Origin: Streptomyces albus subsp. albus
GTDB lineage: Bacteria > Actinomycetota > Actinomycetes > Streptomycetales > Streptomycetaceae
Direction: 5' to 3'
Length of the DNA: 64,000 nt
NCBI RefSeq assembly: GCF_000719865.1
Contig: NZ_JOID01000012.1
Coordinates: 62,001-126,000, forward strand
How positions within the stretch are numbered: position 1 is the first letter of the stretch; every line of letters starts with the position of its first letter. The translations under genes and the position numbers were made by a program. The notes under the pieces were generated by a model. That model worked only from the letters and a program-made list of their open reading frames with translations. It did no database searches and was not told the DNA's origin. Below are positions 7,584 to 18,006 of the stretch, one piece after another.

Positions 7584-8327
7584 TCAGCTCGACGAGACGG
7601 CGAAGTCGTTGGTGCGGAAGTCCAGGCCGCCCGCCGAGGACGTTATCTCGTAGCCGAACTGGACGTCGCCGATGGTCTCGTCGCCGATCCAGCCCTTGGT
7701 GTTCTTCAGCCAGTCGAGGATCGGCTTGATGTTCACCGTGCCGGCGGTCGAGTTCGAGGCGCGGATGAAGGTGTAGACGGCGTTGTGGCCGTTGTCGCCC
7801 CGGTACACGGACCAGCTTTGGCCGCCCAGGGAGACGTCGCCCTGGTGGGAGCCGAGCGGGCCGACCGGGCCCGTCCGATTGACCCAGAGCATGATCTCGT
7901 GGTCGTAGTCGGTGTCCCAGATGTCGTAGCTCGTGTTGTAGGCGCCGGAGTTCGGGACCGTGACGTTGTAGTGGCTGGTCAGCGTGGTGATCCGGCTGAT
8001 CGGCCTGTTCACGGTCTTCTTGGCGTTGGGGTAGGACTTGATGCCGCCGGTGTTCGGGTGGTCCGCCCAGACGCCCCAGTCGCTGTACGAGTTGGCCCAA
8101 ATGGTCTGCGGGCCGGTGCCGGAGCCCCAGATGTTGTTGTAGAGCGTGTAGCCGCCGTTGGACCAGGTGCCCCACTGCTCCGAGGAGGACCAGACGGCGG
8201 CGTGAGCGGGCGCGGAGGCCAGGGTGGTCAGGCCGGCCAGCGCGGCCGCGGCGGGGAGGACGGTGCGGAGCAGCGTCCTGCGGGGGATTCGGGGGGTGGA
8301 GGAAGTGGAGGGGGTGGAGGGTCGCAC
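7584..8327 (-). CDS. secreted GH12 endo-beta-1,4-glucanase or xyloglucanase
   Basis: 247-residue secreted enzyme. The N-terminus has a twin arginine (RIPRRTLLR, about 13-21), a hydrophobic core and an AHA cleavage site near residue 43, so export by Tat or Sec is likely. The mature part is a single GH12 beta-jelly-roll domain with no carbohydrate-binding module. The nucleophile is Glu144 in DHEIMLW and the acid/base Glu227 in FGYEITS, both in the family positions. GH12 enzymes cut cellulose, mixed-linkage glucan or xyloglucan; the neighbours favour xyloglucan, by context only. It follows the GH42 gene by 13 nt, with GAAGGAG overlapping that gene's stop, so the two are co-transcribed. Confidence 0.92.
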   Translation of the reverse strand: MRPSTPSTSSTPRIPRRTLLRTVLPAAAALAGLTTLASAPAHAAVWSSSEQWGTWSNGGYTLYNNIWGSGTGPQTIWANSYSDWGVWADHPNTGGIKSYPNAKKTVNRPISRITTLTSHYNVTVPNSGAYNTSYDIWDTDYDHEIMLWVNRTGPVGPLGSHQGDVSLGGQSWSVYRGDNGHNAVYTFIRASNSTAGTVNIKPILDWLKNTKGWIGDETIGDVQFGYEITSSAGGLDFRTNDFAVSSS

Positions 8328-8340
8328 GGGGGTTCTCCTT

Positions 8341-10458
8341 CTACGGAGGTGGGGGTTCGGGAGCGTGCGGTGCGGGTGGTGCCTGCGGCGCCCCGGTCCG
8401 CCGGGCCCCGGTGCGCAGGGCGGCGGCGCCGTGGCGGTCGAGGCGGATGGTGGTGGTGTGGTCCCGTCCGGTCAGGACATCGGTGGCCGGGGCGGGGAGC
8501 GGGACCACGGCCGGGGCGCCGCTGTGGTTGAGGAGGAAGAGCAGGTCGCCGCGGCGGACCGCCTCGACCCCGGCGGGGAGCGCGGGGAGCGCGGGGCGCA
8601 GCCCGGCTGCGTCGGCCGTGTGCGCCAGCAGGGCGCGCAGCGCCGGGGGTTCGGGGAGCGTGGAGACGTACCAGGCGGTGCCGGCGCCGTGGCGGTGGCG
8701 GGTGACGGCCGGGCCGCCGTCCAGCTCGCCGCCCTTGAGGACGGCGACGGGCTCGGCTCCGGCGAGTTCGAGGTCCTCGGTCCAGAGAGTGCCGGTGAAG
8801 GTGCCCGGCAGACCGATCGGGACGCTCGGGCCGGTCACGGCGGTCGTCGCGCTCCCGGCAGTGGTCACCGTAACCGTCTCGTCCTCCGCCAACGGCCACC
8901 ACTCGTGCACGGTGGCGATCCCCAGCAGCTCGCGCAGCCGGGCGTCGACGCCGCCGGGGCGCACCCGGTCGTCGCCGTCGGTGACGCCGGTGAAGAAGCC
9001 GCAGACGAGGGTCCCGCCGCCGCGCACGTAGGCGGTGAGGTTCCGCAGGGCCTCGCCGGTGAGCAGGTGGAGGTGCGGGACGGCGACGAGGCGGTAGCCG
9101 CTCAGGTCCGCGGTGGGGCGGGCGAAGTCCGTGGTGATCCCGGCCTCCCACAGCGCCCGGTGCCAGGCGCGCAGCAGGCCCTCGTGGGTGACGAGGGCGG
9201 AGGGGCGGCCCTCGCCCCGGGCGGACCACCAGGCGTCCCAGTCGTGCAGGACCGCCGCCCCGGCCGGCACCGGCCGCCCCGCCACCTCGCCGCCCAGCGC
9301 GGCCAGTTCGGCGCCGAGTTCGCGCACCTGCCGGAAGGTGCGGCTGTGCTCGCCCGCGTGGGGCAGCATCGCGGAGTGGAATTTCTCGGCTCCCTGCCGG
9401 GACTGGCGCCACTGGAAGAAGCAGACGGCGTCGGCCCCCCGCGCCACGGCCTGGAGTGACCACAGGCGCGTCAGCCCGCGTGGCTTGGGCCGGTTGACGG
9501 GACGCCAGTTCACCGCGCCGGCGGCCTGCTCCATCAGCATCCAGGGGCCGCCGGCCTGGGAGCGGGTGAGGTCCTGGACGAGGGCGTTCTCCGCGCCGCC
9601 GTGCGGGTCGGCGGGGTCGGGGTAGATGTCGGCGGAGACGACGTCCTCCTCGGCGGCCCAGGCCCAGCCGTCCACGCCGGGGAAGAACGGCATGAAGTTG
9701 GTGGTGACGGGGGTGTCCGGGTCGTAGCCGCGCAGGATGTCGCGTTCGGCGGTGAAGCACTCCAGCAGCGCGTCGCTGGTGAAGCGGCGGAAGTCCAGCG
9801 CGTGCGCCGGGTTGAGCAGGTACTGCGCGCGGCGCGGCGGGATCAGCTCGTCCCAGCCGGCGTAGGCCTGACTCCAGAAGGCCGTGCCCCAGGCTTCGTT
9901 CAGCGCGTCGAGGGTGCCGTGGCGCCGGCGCAGCCAGCGGCGGAAGTGGCGGGCGGTGGCGTCGCACCAGCAGGGGGTGGCGTACTCGTTGCCGACGTGC
10001 CACAGCCGCAGCGCGGGGTGGCCGGTGTAGCGGGCGGCGAGGTCCTCGGTGAGGGCGGCGGCGTGGTCGCGGTAGACGGCGGAGGAGGCGCAGAAGTGGT
10101 TGCGCGAGCCGTACCAGACGACGGAGCCGACGGGGTCGCGCGGCAGGGTCTCGGGGTGGCGGGCGCCGAGCCAGGGCGGGGGCGAGGCGGTGGGCGTGGC
10201 GAGGCAGACGCCGATGCCGGCGTCGTCCAGCAGGCCGAGGACGGTGTCGAGCCAGCCGAAGTCCCGTGCGCCGGGGGCGGGTTCGATGCGCGCCCAGGAG
10301 AAGACGCCGACGGTGACGAGGGTGACCCCGGCCTCGCGCATCAGCCGGATGTCCTCGGGCCAGGTCTCCTCGGGCCATTGCTCGGGGTTGTAGTCGCCGC
10401 CGTAGAGGACGCGGCCGCGGGTGGCGTCCGCGAGACGGGGCCGCCCGGGGCGGCTCAC
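8341..10458 (-). CDS. GH42 beta-galactosidase
   Basis: 705-residue intracellular glycosidase with no signal peptide. The TIM-barrel domain opens with YGGDYNPEQW, carries the acid/base Glu158 in LWHVGNEY and the nucleophile Glu310 in WMLMEQAAG. It continues through a beta-galactosidase trimerisation-like domain (about 400-600) to a small beta domain. Three cysteines (123, 163, 165) match part of the zinc cluster of some GH42 enzymes. It would remove beta-galactosyl (or alpha-arabinosyl) groups from imported oligosaccharides. The GTG start follows GGAGAA. The ABC permease gene ends 342 nt upstream; no LacI-type operator is seen in that gap, so expression may depend on read-through. Confidence 0.93.
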   Translation of the reverse strand: MSRPGRPRLADATRGRVLYGGDYNPEQWPEETWPEDIRLMREAGVTLVTVGVFSWARIEPAPGARDFGWLDTVLGLLDDAGIGVCLATPTASPPPWLGARHPETLPRDPVGSVVWYGSRNHFCASSAVYRDHAAALTEDLAARYTGHPALRLWHVGNEYATPCWCDATARHFRRWLRRRHGTLDALNEAWGTAFWSQAYAGWDELIPPRRAQYLLNPAHALDFRRFTSDALLECFTAERDILRGYDPDTPVTTNFMPFFPGVDGWAWAAEEDVVSADIYPDPADPHGGAENALVQDLTRSQAGGPWMLMEQAAGAVNWRPVNRPKPRGLTRLWSLQAVARGADAVCFFQWRQSRQGAEKFHSAMLPHAGEHSRTFRQVRELGAELAALGGEVAGRPVPAGAAVLHDWDAWWSARGEGRPSALVTHEGLLRAWHRALWEAGITTDFARPTADLSGYRLVAVPHLHLLTGEALRNLTAYVRGGGTLVCGFFTGVTDGDDRVRPGGVDARLRELLGIATVHEWWPLAEDETVTVTTAGSATTAVTGPSVPIGLPGTFTGTLWTEDLELAGAEPVAVLKGGELDGGPAVTRHRHGAGTAWYVSTLPEPPALRALLAHTADAAGLRPALPALPAGVEAVRRGDLLFLLNHSGAPAVVPLPAPATDVLTGRDHTTTIRLDRHGAAALRTGARRTGAPQAPPAPHAPEPPPP

Positions 10459-10800
10459 GCGGGTTCTCCGCAGGGGATGCCGTGCCTGCCGCTGCCGAGG
10501 CCGGACCAGCCCTCGCTCCGGAGGTCCCCGGTGGCGGCCCGGCCGGTCCGGGCCCCCTGGCGTGCGGGATCGTCGCCGTGAGCGCGGGTCCCGGCGGTAC
10601 CGCCCGCACGGGAGCGATGCACGGCGGTGACGGGGGAGCCCGCGAGCGGGGTTCGTCCGCCGGGCGCGGAGAGGTGCTGCATGACCTGGGACCTTCTTCC
10701 GTGGAGGACGGTGGACGGGTCGTACGGCCGTGCGGTGGCGAGGAGGAGACGGCGGGCGCGGGCCGCGACCCGGCCCCGGCGAGGGGGGACCGGGACCGGG
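10459..10800. other. intergenic region between permease and GH42 genes
   Basis: This 342-nt gap contains no GAAGCGCTTC operator and no promoter I can support. A 75-codon minus-strand frame (10455-10682) overlaps the GH42 start, but its arginine/glycine-rich product looks non-coding. Several short GC-rich inverted repeats could form RNA structure. Confidence 0.5.
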
Positions 10801-12745
<1,945 letters not shown>

Positions 12746-12749
<4 letters not shown>

Positions 12750-14440
12750 ACCCCGCTGCCGTTCTTCTCCAGCAGCTCCGTGTACCAGTCGCGCAGCTTG
12801 TCGCCCCCGCCCTTGCGCCAGTCCGCGACGGCCCGCTGCGCGTCGCGCAGCGACTTGCGGCCGCGGACCACGTCCTTGGCGAGGTCCTCGAACGGCGTGT
12901 AGAGGGAGGCGTACCGGGTGGGTTCCTGGATCTGCATCCCGTAGAAGAGCGGCTTGCGCATGTGGGCGCCCATCCGCTGCATCCAGCCGCAGTAGTCCTT
13001 CACCACCCGCGGGTGGTCGGGGTAGGCGACGGCGGCCTCGGCGGAGACGATGAAGCGGTAGGTGTCCTGGACCTCCTTGACGCCCTTCTCCGTCTTCACC
13101 GGCACGCCGTCCTCGATCGTGTGGTGCTCGCCCTCGGTGCCGTAGTCGATGAGCCGCTGTTCACGCGTGCCATAGGGCGCGGCGATGAAGTCGGCGAGGG
13201 CGAGGCACTCCTCGATCTGCTCCTTCGACAGCTTCTTGTTGAGGAACGACCAGAGGCTGGCGGGGGCGCCCTGGTAGAGGACGGGGTCGCCGCCGCCGGG
13301 GCCGAAGAAGTCCATGCCCTGGATGCGGAAGTCCGGGTTGGCGGCGGCCTGTTCGAAGGTGAGGCCGTACCACTTGGCGTCGCCGTCGTTCATGATCAGC
13401 GACTGGCCGGAGGTGAAGCGGGTGGCCGCGTCGTTGGCCTTGCCGGCGACGGCGTCCGGGTGGACGACCCCGGCGGCGTAGAGCTTGCGGGTCCACTCCA
13501 GGGCTTCGAGCCAGGCGTCCGTCTCGACCTTGTGGACGAGTCTGCCGTCCCGCTCGGTCCAGTAGTACGGCTTCTCGGGCGGGCAGCCGAAGATGATCTG
13601 GGCGGACCACCACATGTCCTCGCACGCCCACCGCTTGCTCGCGGGGCGGGTGATCTCCTTGGCGAGGGCGAGGAACGCGTCCGGGCTGTCCGGGACCTCC
13701 CAGCCCTCCTTCTCGAAGAGGTCCTGCCGGTAGAAGGGGACGACGCCGCCGAGCGGGCGCGCGGGCATCGGCAGGCCGCGCAGCTTCCCGCCGAAGACGG
13801 ACATCTGCCAGGCGGCGGTGGGGATGGCGGCGAGGTTGGGGTACTTCTTCACCTTGTCGCCGGAGAGATACGGGCCCAGATCGGCGAACTTGGCGCTGAT
13901 CGCGCCGTGGATGCGGCCCTGCATCTCCCACTGCGGGACGCAGACGATGTCGGCGACGCCGTCGGAGGCGAGGACGGCACTCAGCTTCTCGCCGTAGGTG
14001 TTGCCGTCCTGGGTCTGCCAGCGGATCTCGGCGCCCAGCGCCTCGTTGACGGCCCGGTAGTAGGCGGCGTCCTTCGCGGGCGGGGTGCCCCAGAGCGGGG
14101 TGAAGGCGGTGTACGTGCCGCCGCCGCCGGGCTTGCCGCGGACGGAGACGGTGAGGTCCCCGGGTGCCGGGGCCCGGGTGAAGCCGGGGCTGGAGCCGTT
14201 GCGGCTGGGGATGTCGGGGTCGCTCGCCCGGGAGGCCACATGGGCGGGCAGCAGCTTCTTGAGGTCCTTGCCGCTGGTCGTACCGCCCCGGTTGGTGCTC
14301 TCGCCCGAGGAACAGCCGCTGAGCAGGGGCGCCCCGCCGGCGACGGCCGCGGTGACGGCGGCCGCTCCGGCGAGGAACGTCCGTCTGCCGTGCGGGCGGG
14401 GGCGGCCGGAACCGTGGTCCGGGGCCTGGAAGTTCGGCAT
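12746..14440 (-). CDS. sugar-binding lipoprotein of the ABC importer (LplA type)
   Basis: 564-residue extracellular solute-binding protein. A twin arginine (HGRRTFLAG, about 18-25) and a lipobox LLSGC with lipid-bearing Cys43 indicate a membrane-anchored lipoprotein, possibly Tat-exported. The rest is a two-lobed cluster-type binding protein (WGTPPAKDAAYYRAVNEALG, DGVADIVCVPQWEM, LPMPARPLGGVVPFYRQDLF) of the long LplA group that binds oligosaccharides or uronate-rich chains. ATG at 14440 follows GAAGGG. Its promoter carries a LacI-type operator at the start site, so uptake is predicted to be induced by the glycan. The ligand is inferred from the neighbouring enzymes, not from the protein. Confidence 0.93.
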
Positions 14441-14494
14441 TGCGTCAACCCTTCGTGGCGTAACCGCCGCACGACCGGTTCCTCGGCCGCGTGG

Positions 14495-14508
14495 TCGAAG
14501 CGCTTCGA
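14495..14508. promoter_or_regulatory. LacI-family operator, site 3 (importer promoter)
   Basis: TCGAAGCGCTTCGA is a perfect 14-bp palindrome. It begins 8 nt after the predicted -10 of the binding-protein promoter and so covers the start of transcription; the gene's ATG is 54 nt further on. It is identical over 14 bp to the site at 14656. Confidence 0.82.
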
Positions 14509-14516
14509 TGGCGCAG

Positions 14517-14545
14517 AGGCTAGGGCTGGGGGTGGGGTCACGCAA
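14517..14545 (-). promoter_or_regulatory. predicted promoter of the ABC importer operon
   Basis: On the minus strand TTGCGT (14545-14540) is separated by 17 nt from TAGCCT (14522-14517). The LacI-type operator lies directly downstream. Leader length to the ATG is about 70 nt. Confidence 0.6.
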
Positions 14546-14627
14546 GAGTGGCCGCAAAAATGCCCGTTGGTGCGGGAGTTGGCGGCTGCCACACCTCAAC
14601 CAGCGCAGAAGACCGGTGCTTTACGTC

Positions 14628-14656
14628 TTGACACAGCCGGTCACGGGGCGCAGCAT
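14628..14656 (+). promoter_or_regulatory. predicted promoter of the GH3 gene
   Basis: A consensus TTGACA (14628-14633) is followed after 17 nt by CAGCAT (14651-14656), which shares the invariant A at position 2 and T at position 6. The operator begins at the last base of this -10 box, an ideal site for steric repression. Confidence 0.6.
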
Positions 14657-14669
14657 CGAAGCGCTTCGA
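14656..14669. promoter_or_regulatory. LacI-family operator, site 4 (GH3 promoter)
   Basis: Perfect 14-bp palindrome TCGAAGCGCTTCGA overlapping the predicted start of transcription of the GH3 gene, 123 nt before its GTG. Centre-to-centre distance to site 3 is 161 bp, compatible with looping. Confidence 0.82.
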
Positions 14670-14791
14670 ATGCCACGTGCTGTGCATGCCATGCCTCATG
14701 GCGCCTGCCCGCTCCGCCTGTGGTGCGCCTCCGCTCCGCACTCCCCCCGCCCCGGAGGTCCTCGGGGCACCCGGCCGCGAGGAGACCGTCC

Positions 14792-17700
14792 GTGTCCACC
14801 GCTCCGCCGTCCCACCGCGATGCCCGGCCGACGCGCGGGCAGCGCGTGGACGATCTGCTCGGCCGGCTCACCCCCGATGAGCGGATCGCGATGCTCCACC
14901 AGTTCGCGCCCGCCGTGGAGCGCCTGCGGATCGCCGCCTTCCGCACCGGTCAGGAGGCCCTGCACGGGGTCGCCTGGATGGGCCCGGCCACCGTCTTCCC
15001 GCAGGCCGTGGGACTCGGCGCCACCTGGAACCCGGACCTGCTGCGGCGGATCGGCGAGGCCGTGTCCACCGAGGTGCGGGGCATGCGCGCCCGGGACCCC
15101 CGGGTGGGGCTCAACGTCTGGGCGCCCGTGGTCAATCCGCTGCGCGACCCGCGCTGGGGCCGCAACGAGGAGGGCTACTCCGAGGACCCGGCGCTGACCG
15201 CCGCGCTCGCCACCGCCTACACCCGCGGGCTCCGCGGCGGCCACCCCCGGTACTGGCGCACCGCCCCCGTCCTCAAGCACTGGCTGGCGCACAACAACGA
15301 GACCGGCCGCGACACCACCTCCGCCTCCGTGCCGCCCCGGGTGCTCCACGAGTACGACCTCCCGGCCTTCCGGGGACCGGTCGAGGCGGGCGCGGTGGCC
15401 GGCGTCATGCCCGCGTACAGCCTCGTCAACGGACGGCCGAACCACCTCTCGCCGTATCTGGCCGAGCAGTTGCGCACCTGGACGGAACGGGAGCTGGTCG
15501 TCTGCTCCGACGCGGGAGCGCCCTCCAACATCGCCGGCTCGCAGGGCTACCACGCCACCCACGAGGAGGCGGCCGCCGCCGCGCTCCGGGCCGGGGTGGA
15601 CAGCTTCACCGACCACGACCAGGACCCGGCACCGACCATCGCCCGGGTGCGCGGCGCCCTGGAGCGGGGCCTGATCGGGGAACACCACATCGACACCGCC
15701 GTCCGGCGGCTGCTGTCGATGCGCCGCGACCTGGGCGAGTTCGCCCCGGAGGAGGATCCGTACGCGGATCTCGGCCCGGAGCACGTCGACACCCCGGCCC
15801 ACCGCGCGCTGGCGCGCGAGGCGGCGGAACAGGCGGTCGTCCTGCTGAAGAACGACGGGCTGCTGCCGCTCTCCGGGGACGCGGACGGGGCCGGAGACGG
15901 GGCCGGAGACGGGGACACGGCGGACGGCGCCGGCACGGTCGCCGTGATCGGCCCGATGGCCGACGCCTGCAAACGCGACTGGTACAGCGGCGATCTCATC
16001 CACCGCAGCACCCTGCGCGGCGCCCTGGCCGAACGCCTCGGCCCCGGGCGGGTCGTGCACGTGGACGGCGCCGACCGGGTGCGCCTGCGCTGCGCGTCGG
16101 GCGGCTGGCTGCGCGTCCCCGCCGGCCGGCACGCCGGACCGGCGGCCGGGCCCGCCGGCTCCCTCAACCCCGCGCACGCGCGGGGCCGTACGGACCTCCC
16201 GCCGGTCACCCGCGGCGAGCACCCCACCGAACTGGCGCTCACCGACTGGGGCGGCGGTGTGCTCACCCTGCGCGCACCGGACGGGCACTACCTGAGCGCC
16301 GCCGCGGACGGTTTCGTCCGGGCCTCCGCCGAGGAGCCCGGCGGCTGGGTCGTCCAGGAGACCTTCGCCCTCGAACCGCAGGGGGACGGCCGGCTGCTCC
16401 GGCACCTCGGGTCCGGCCGCCTCTGCCGCCTCGCCCCGGACGGGCTGCGCACCCTCGGCGAGGGCGAAGGCCCGGAAGCGGCCGAGGTGTTCACCGTCGA
16501 GGTGACCGAGCGGGGCGAGGACGCGGCCGCCCGCGCCGCCGCCGCGGCCGGCACCGTGATCGTGGCGGCGGGGAACGACCCGCACATCAACGGCCGGGAG
16601 ACCGAGGACCGCACCACCCTCGCGCTCCCCCCGGCGCAGGAGCGGCTGTGGCGCGCCGCCCACGCCGCCAACCCGCGCACCGTGCTGGCCCTCGTCAGCA
16701 GCTACCCGTACGCCGTCCCGGAGGCCGACGCCGCGCTGCCCGCCCTGCTGTGGACGGCGCACGGCGGACAGGCGGCCGGGGCGGCACTCGCGCGGGTGCT
16801 GTTCGGGGACGTCTCACCGGCCGGCCGGCTGCCGCAGACCTGGTACGCCGGCGACACGGACCTGCCCGGGCTGTTCGACTACGACATCATCGGCGCCCGC
16901 GCCACCTACCTCTACTTCGACGGCACACCCCTCTACCCCTTCGGCCACGGCCTCTCCTACAGCGCCTTCTCCTACGACGGCCTGACCGTGACCCGGGACG
17001 GCGAGGTGTTCACGGCGAGCCTGACCGTCACCAACACCGGGGACCGGGACGCCGACGAGGTCGTCCAGCTGTACGCCCGGGCCGAGGCCCCGCGCGTGCC
17101 GCGCCCGCACCGGCAGTTGGTGGCCCACGAACGCCGCCGGCTCGCGGCCGGGGAGACCGGACGGTTCGCCTTCACCGTGCCGGTGTCCGCGCTCGGCCAC
17201 TGGGACGTGGCGCACGACCGCTGGACCACCGACCCGGGCCGCTACGCACTCCAGGCCGGCGCCTCCGCCGCGGACATCCGGCTGACGGCACCCGTCGTCC
17301 TCGGCGGACCGCCGCCCGCCCCGCGCCCGGTGCGCGGCTCCGGCCTGGAAGCCGCCCGTTACGACGCCTGCGAGAACGCCGTACTGGTGGACCGGACGAA
17401 GACCCGCGGCGACGCGGTGGCCCCCGCGGACCCGGCCGCCCCGGCCCGGCTGCTCTTCCGCGACTGCGACTTCGGCCCGGAGGACGGGGCGGACGCGGAG
17501 ACGGAGACGCCCGGCGGCCCGGCCGCGCCGGAGACCGCCGTCCTGCTGGCGGCCCGCGCGGAACCGGGCGAGGCCCGGATCCAGCTGGCCCTGGCCGACG
17601 GCACCCCGCTCGGCGAAGCCGTCGTCCCGTGCACCGAGAGCCCCTATGCGTACCGGGCCGTGGAACTTACGCTGGGCGGCGCCCCGCGCGGTGTGCGGGA

Positions 17701-17800
17701 CCTGTGGATCACGCTGCGCGGAGCGGTACGCCTCGCGCGGCTCGACTTCGGACTCCGGGACGCATCGAGGGAGCCGTCCCGGGCGGCCGGAGGGCACTGA
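14792..17800 (+). CDS. large GH3 beta-glycosidase with inserted and C-terminal accessory domains
   Basis: 1002-residue intracellular enzyme, longer than the usual 750-850. The N-terminal GH3 barrel (about 30-320) carries KHWLAHNNE and the nucleophile Asp240 in VVCSDAG. The GH3 C-domain starts near LLKNDGLLPL and is split by an insertion (about 430-565) containing LRCASGGWLRV and LRAPDGHYLSAA, which resembles a beta-trefoil (fascin or ricin-like) module. The C-domain resumes at TVIVAAGNDP. A fibronectin-III-like domain (about 735-840) and a CBM6-like domain (about 850-990, starting LEAARYD) follow. Likely beta-glucosidase or beta-xylosidase acting on oligosaccharides. GTG at 14792 follows GAGGAGA. 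Substrate is uncertain. Confidence 0.9.
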   Translation: MSTAPPSHRDARPTRGQRVDDLLGRLTPDERIAMLHQFAPAVERLRIAAFRTGQEALHGVAWMGPATVFPQAVGLGATWNPDLLRRIGEAVSTEVRGMRARDPRVGLNVWAPVVNPLRDPRWGRNEEGYSEDPALTAALATAYTRGLRGGHPRYWRTAPVLKHWLAHNNETGRDTTSASVPPRVLHEYDLPAFRGPVEAGAVAGVMPAYSLVNGRPNHLSPYLAEQLRTWTERELVVCSDAGAPSNIAGSQGYHATHEEAAAAALRAGVDSFTDHDQDPAPTIARVRGALERGLIGEHHIDTAVRRLLSMRRDLGEFAPEEDPYADLGPEHVDTPAHRALAREAAEQAVVLLKNDGLLPLSGDADGAGDGAGDGDTADGAGTVAVIGPMADACKRDWYSGDLIHRSTLRGALAERLGPGRVVHVDGADRVRLRCASGGWLRVPAGRHAGPAAGPAGSLNPAHARGRTDLPPVTRGEHPTELALTDWGGGVLTLRAPDGHYLSAAADGFVRASAEEPGGWVVQETFALEPQGDGRLLRHLGSGRLCRLAPDGLRTLGEGEGPEAAEVFTVEVTERGEDAAARAAAAAGTVIVAAGNDPHINGRETEDRTTLALPPAQERLWRAAHAANPRTVLALVSSYPYAVPEADAALPALLWTAHGGQAAGAALARVLFGDVSPAGRLPQTWYAGDTDLPGLFDYDIIGARATYLYFDGTPLYPFGHGLSYSAFSYDGLTVTRDGEVFTASLTVTNTGDRDADEVVQLYARAEAPRVPRPHRQLVAHERRRLAAGETGRFAFTVPVSALGHWDVAHDRWTTDPGRYALQAGASAADIRLTAPVVLGGPPPAPRPVRGSGLEAARYDACENAVLVDRTKTRGDAVAPADPAAPARLLFRDCDFGPEDGADAETETPGGPAAPETAVLLAARAEPGEARIQLALADGTPLGEAVVPCTESPYAYRAVELTLGGAPRGVRDLWITLRGAVRLARLDFGLRDASREPSRAAGGH

Positions 17801-17810
17801 CCCGGTGCCG

Positions 17811-17838
17811 CGGTGTCTCCCGGGCGGGTGAGACACCG
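17811..17838 (+). terminator. hairpin after the GH3 gene
   Basis: CGGTGTCTC (17811-17819) is perfectly complementary to GAGACACCG (17830-17838) around a 10-nt loop, starting 10 nt after the GH3 stop. Confidence 0.65.
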
Positions 17839-17870
17839 GAAGCCGGGCCGGTATCCCGACGGCCGCACAA

Positions 17871-17914
17871 GAACGGCCGGGGCGCGTCGTGTGGGCTGCG
17901 CGCCCCGGCCGTTC
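17871..17914. terminator. perfect 16-bp hairpin between convergent GH3 and aldehyde dehydrogenase genes
   Basis: Arms 17871-17886 and 17899-17914 are complementary over 16 bp with a 12-nt loop. It is very GC-rich and sits between convergent genes, so it can serve as a bidirectional terminator. Confidence 0.75.
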
Positions 17915-17953
17915 GCCCCCGCGCCGGCTGCCGCTCGCGGCCGGCGCGGGCCC

Positions 17954-17992
17954 GCGGGTGCTGCGGGTGCTGGGGGTGCCTGCGGGTGCTGC
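17954..17992. repeat. short tandem repeat of a 9-mer CTGCGGGTG-like unit
   Basis: The units GCGGGTGCT, GCGGGTGCT, GGGGGTGCCT and GCGGGTGCT follow one another just downstream of the aldehyde dehydrogenase stop. The tract is non-coding. Confidence 0.6.
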
Positions 17993-18006
17993 GAATTCTG
18001 CGGGCT

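Larger units (their letters stand above)
14441..14791. other. divergent control region of the importer and GH3 gene
   Basis: This 351-nt region carries two outward-facing promoters, each with a perfect 14-bp LacI-type palindrome immediately after its -10 box; these are listed individually. No gene is evident. The arrangement predicts coordinated repression of uptake and of the GH3 enzyme. Confidence 0.8.

Noticed and set aside
10455..10682. 75-codon minus-strand frame overlapping the GH42 start (GTGA)
   Set aside because: The overlap looks operon-like, but there is no ribosome site and the product is an Arg/Gly/Thr-rich string without recognisable structure. GC-rich DNA gives such frames freely.
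17954..17992. 9-mer repeat tract as a regulatory element of the aldehyde dehydrogenase
   Set aside because: It lies downstream of the gene's stop and next to terminator hairpins; a simple slippage tract is more likely.
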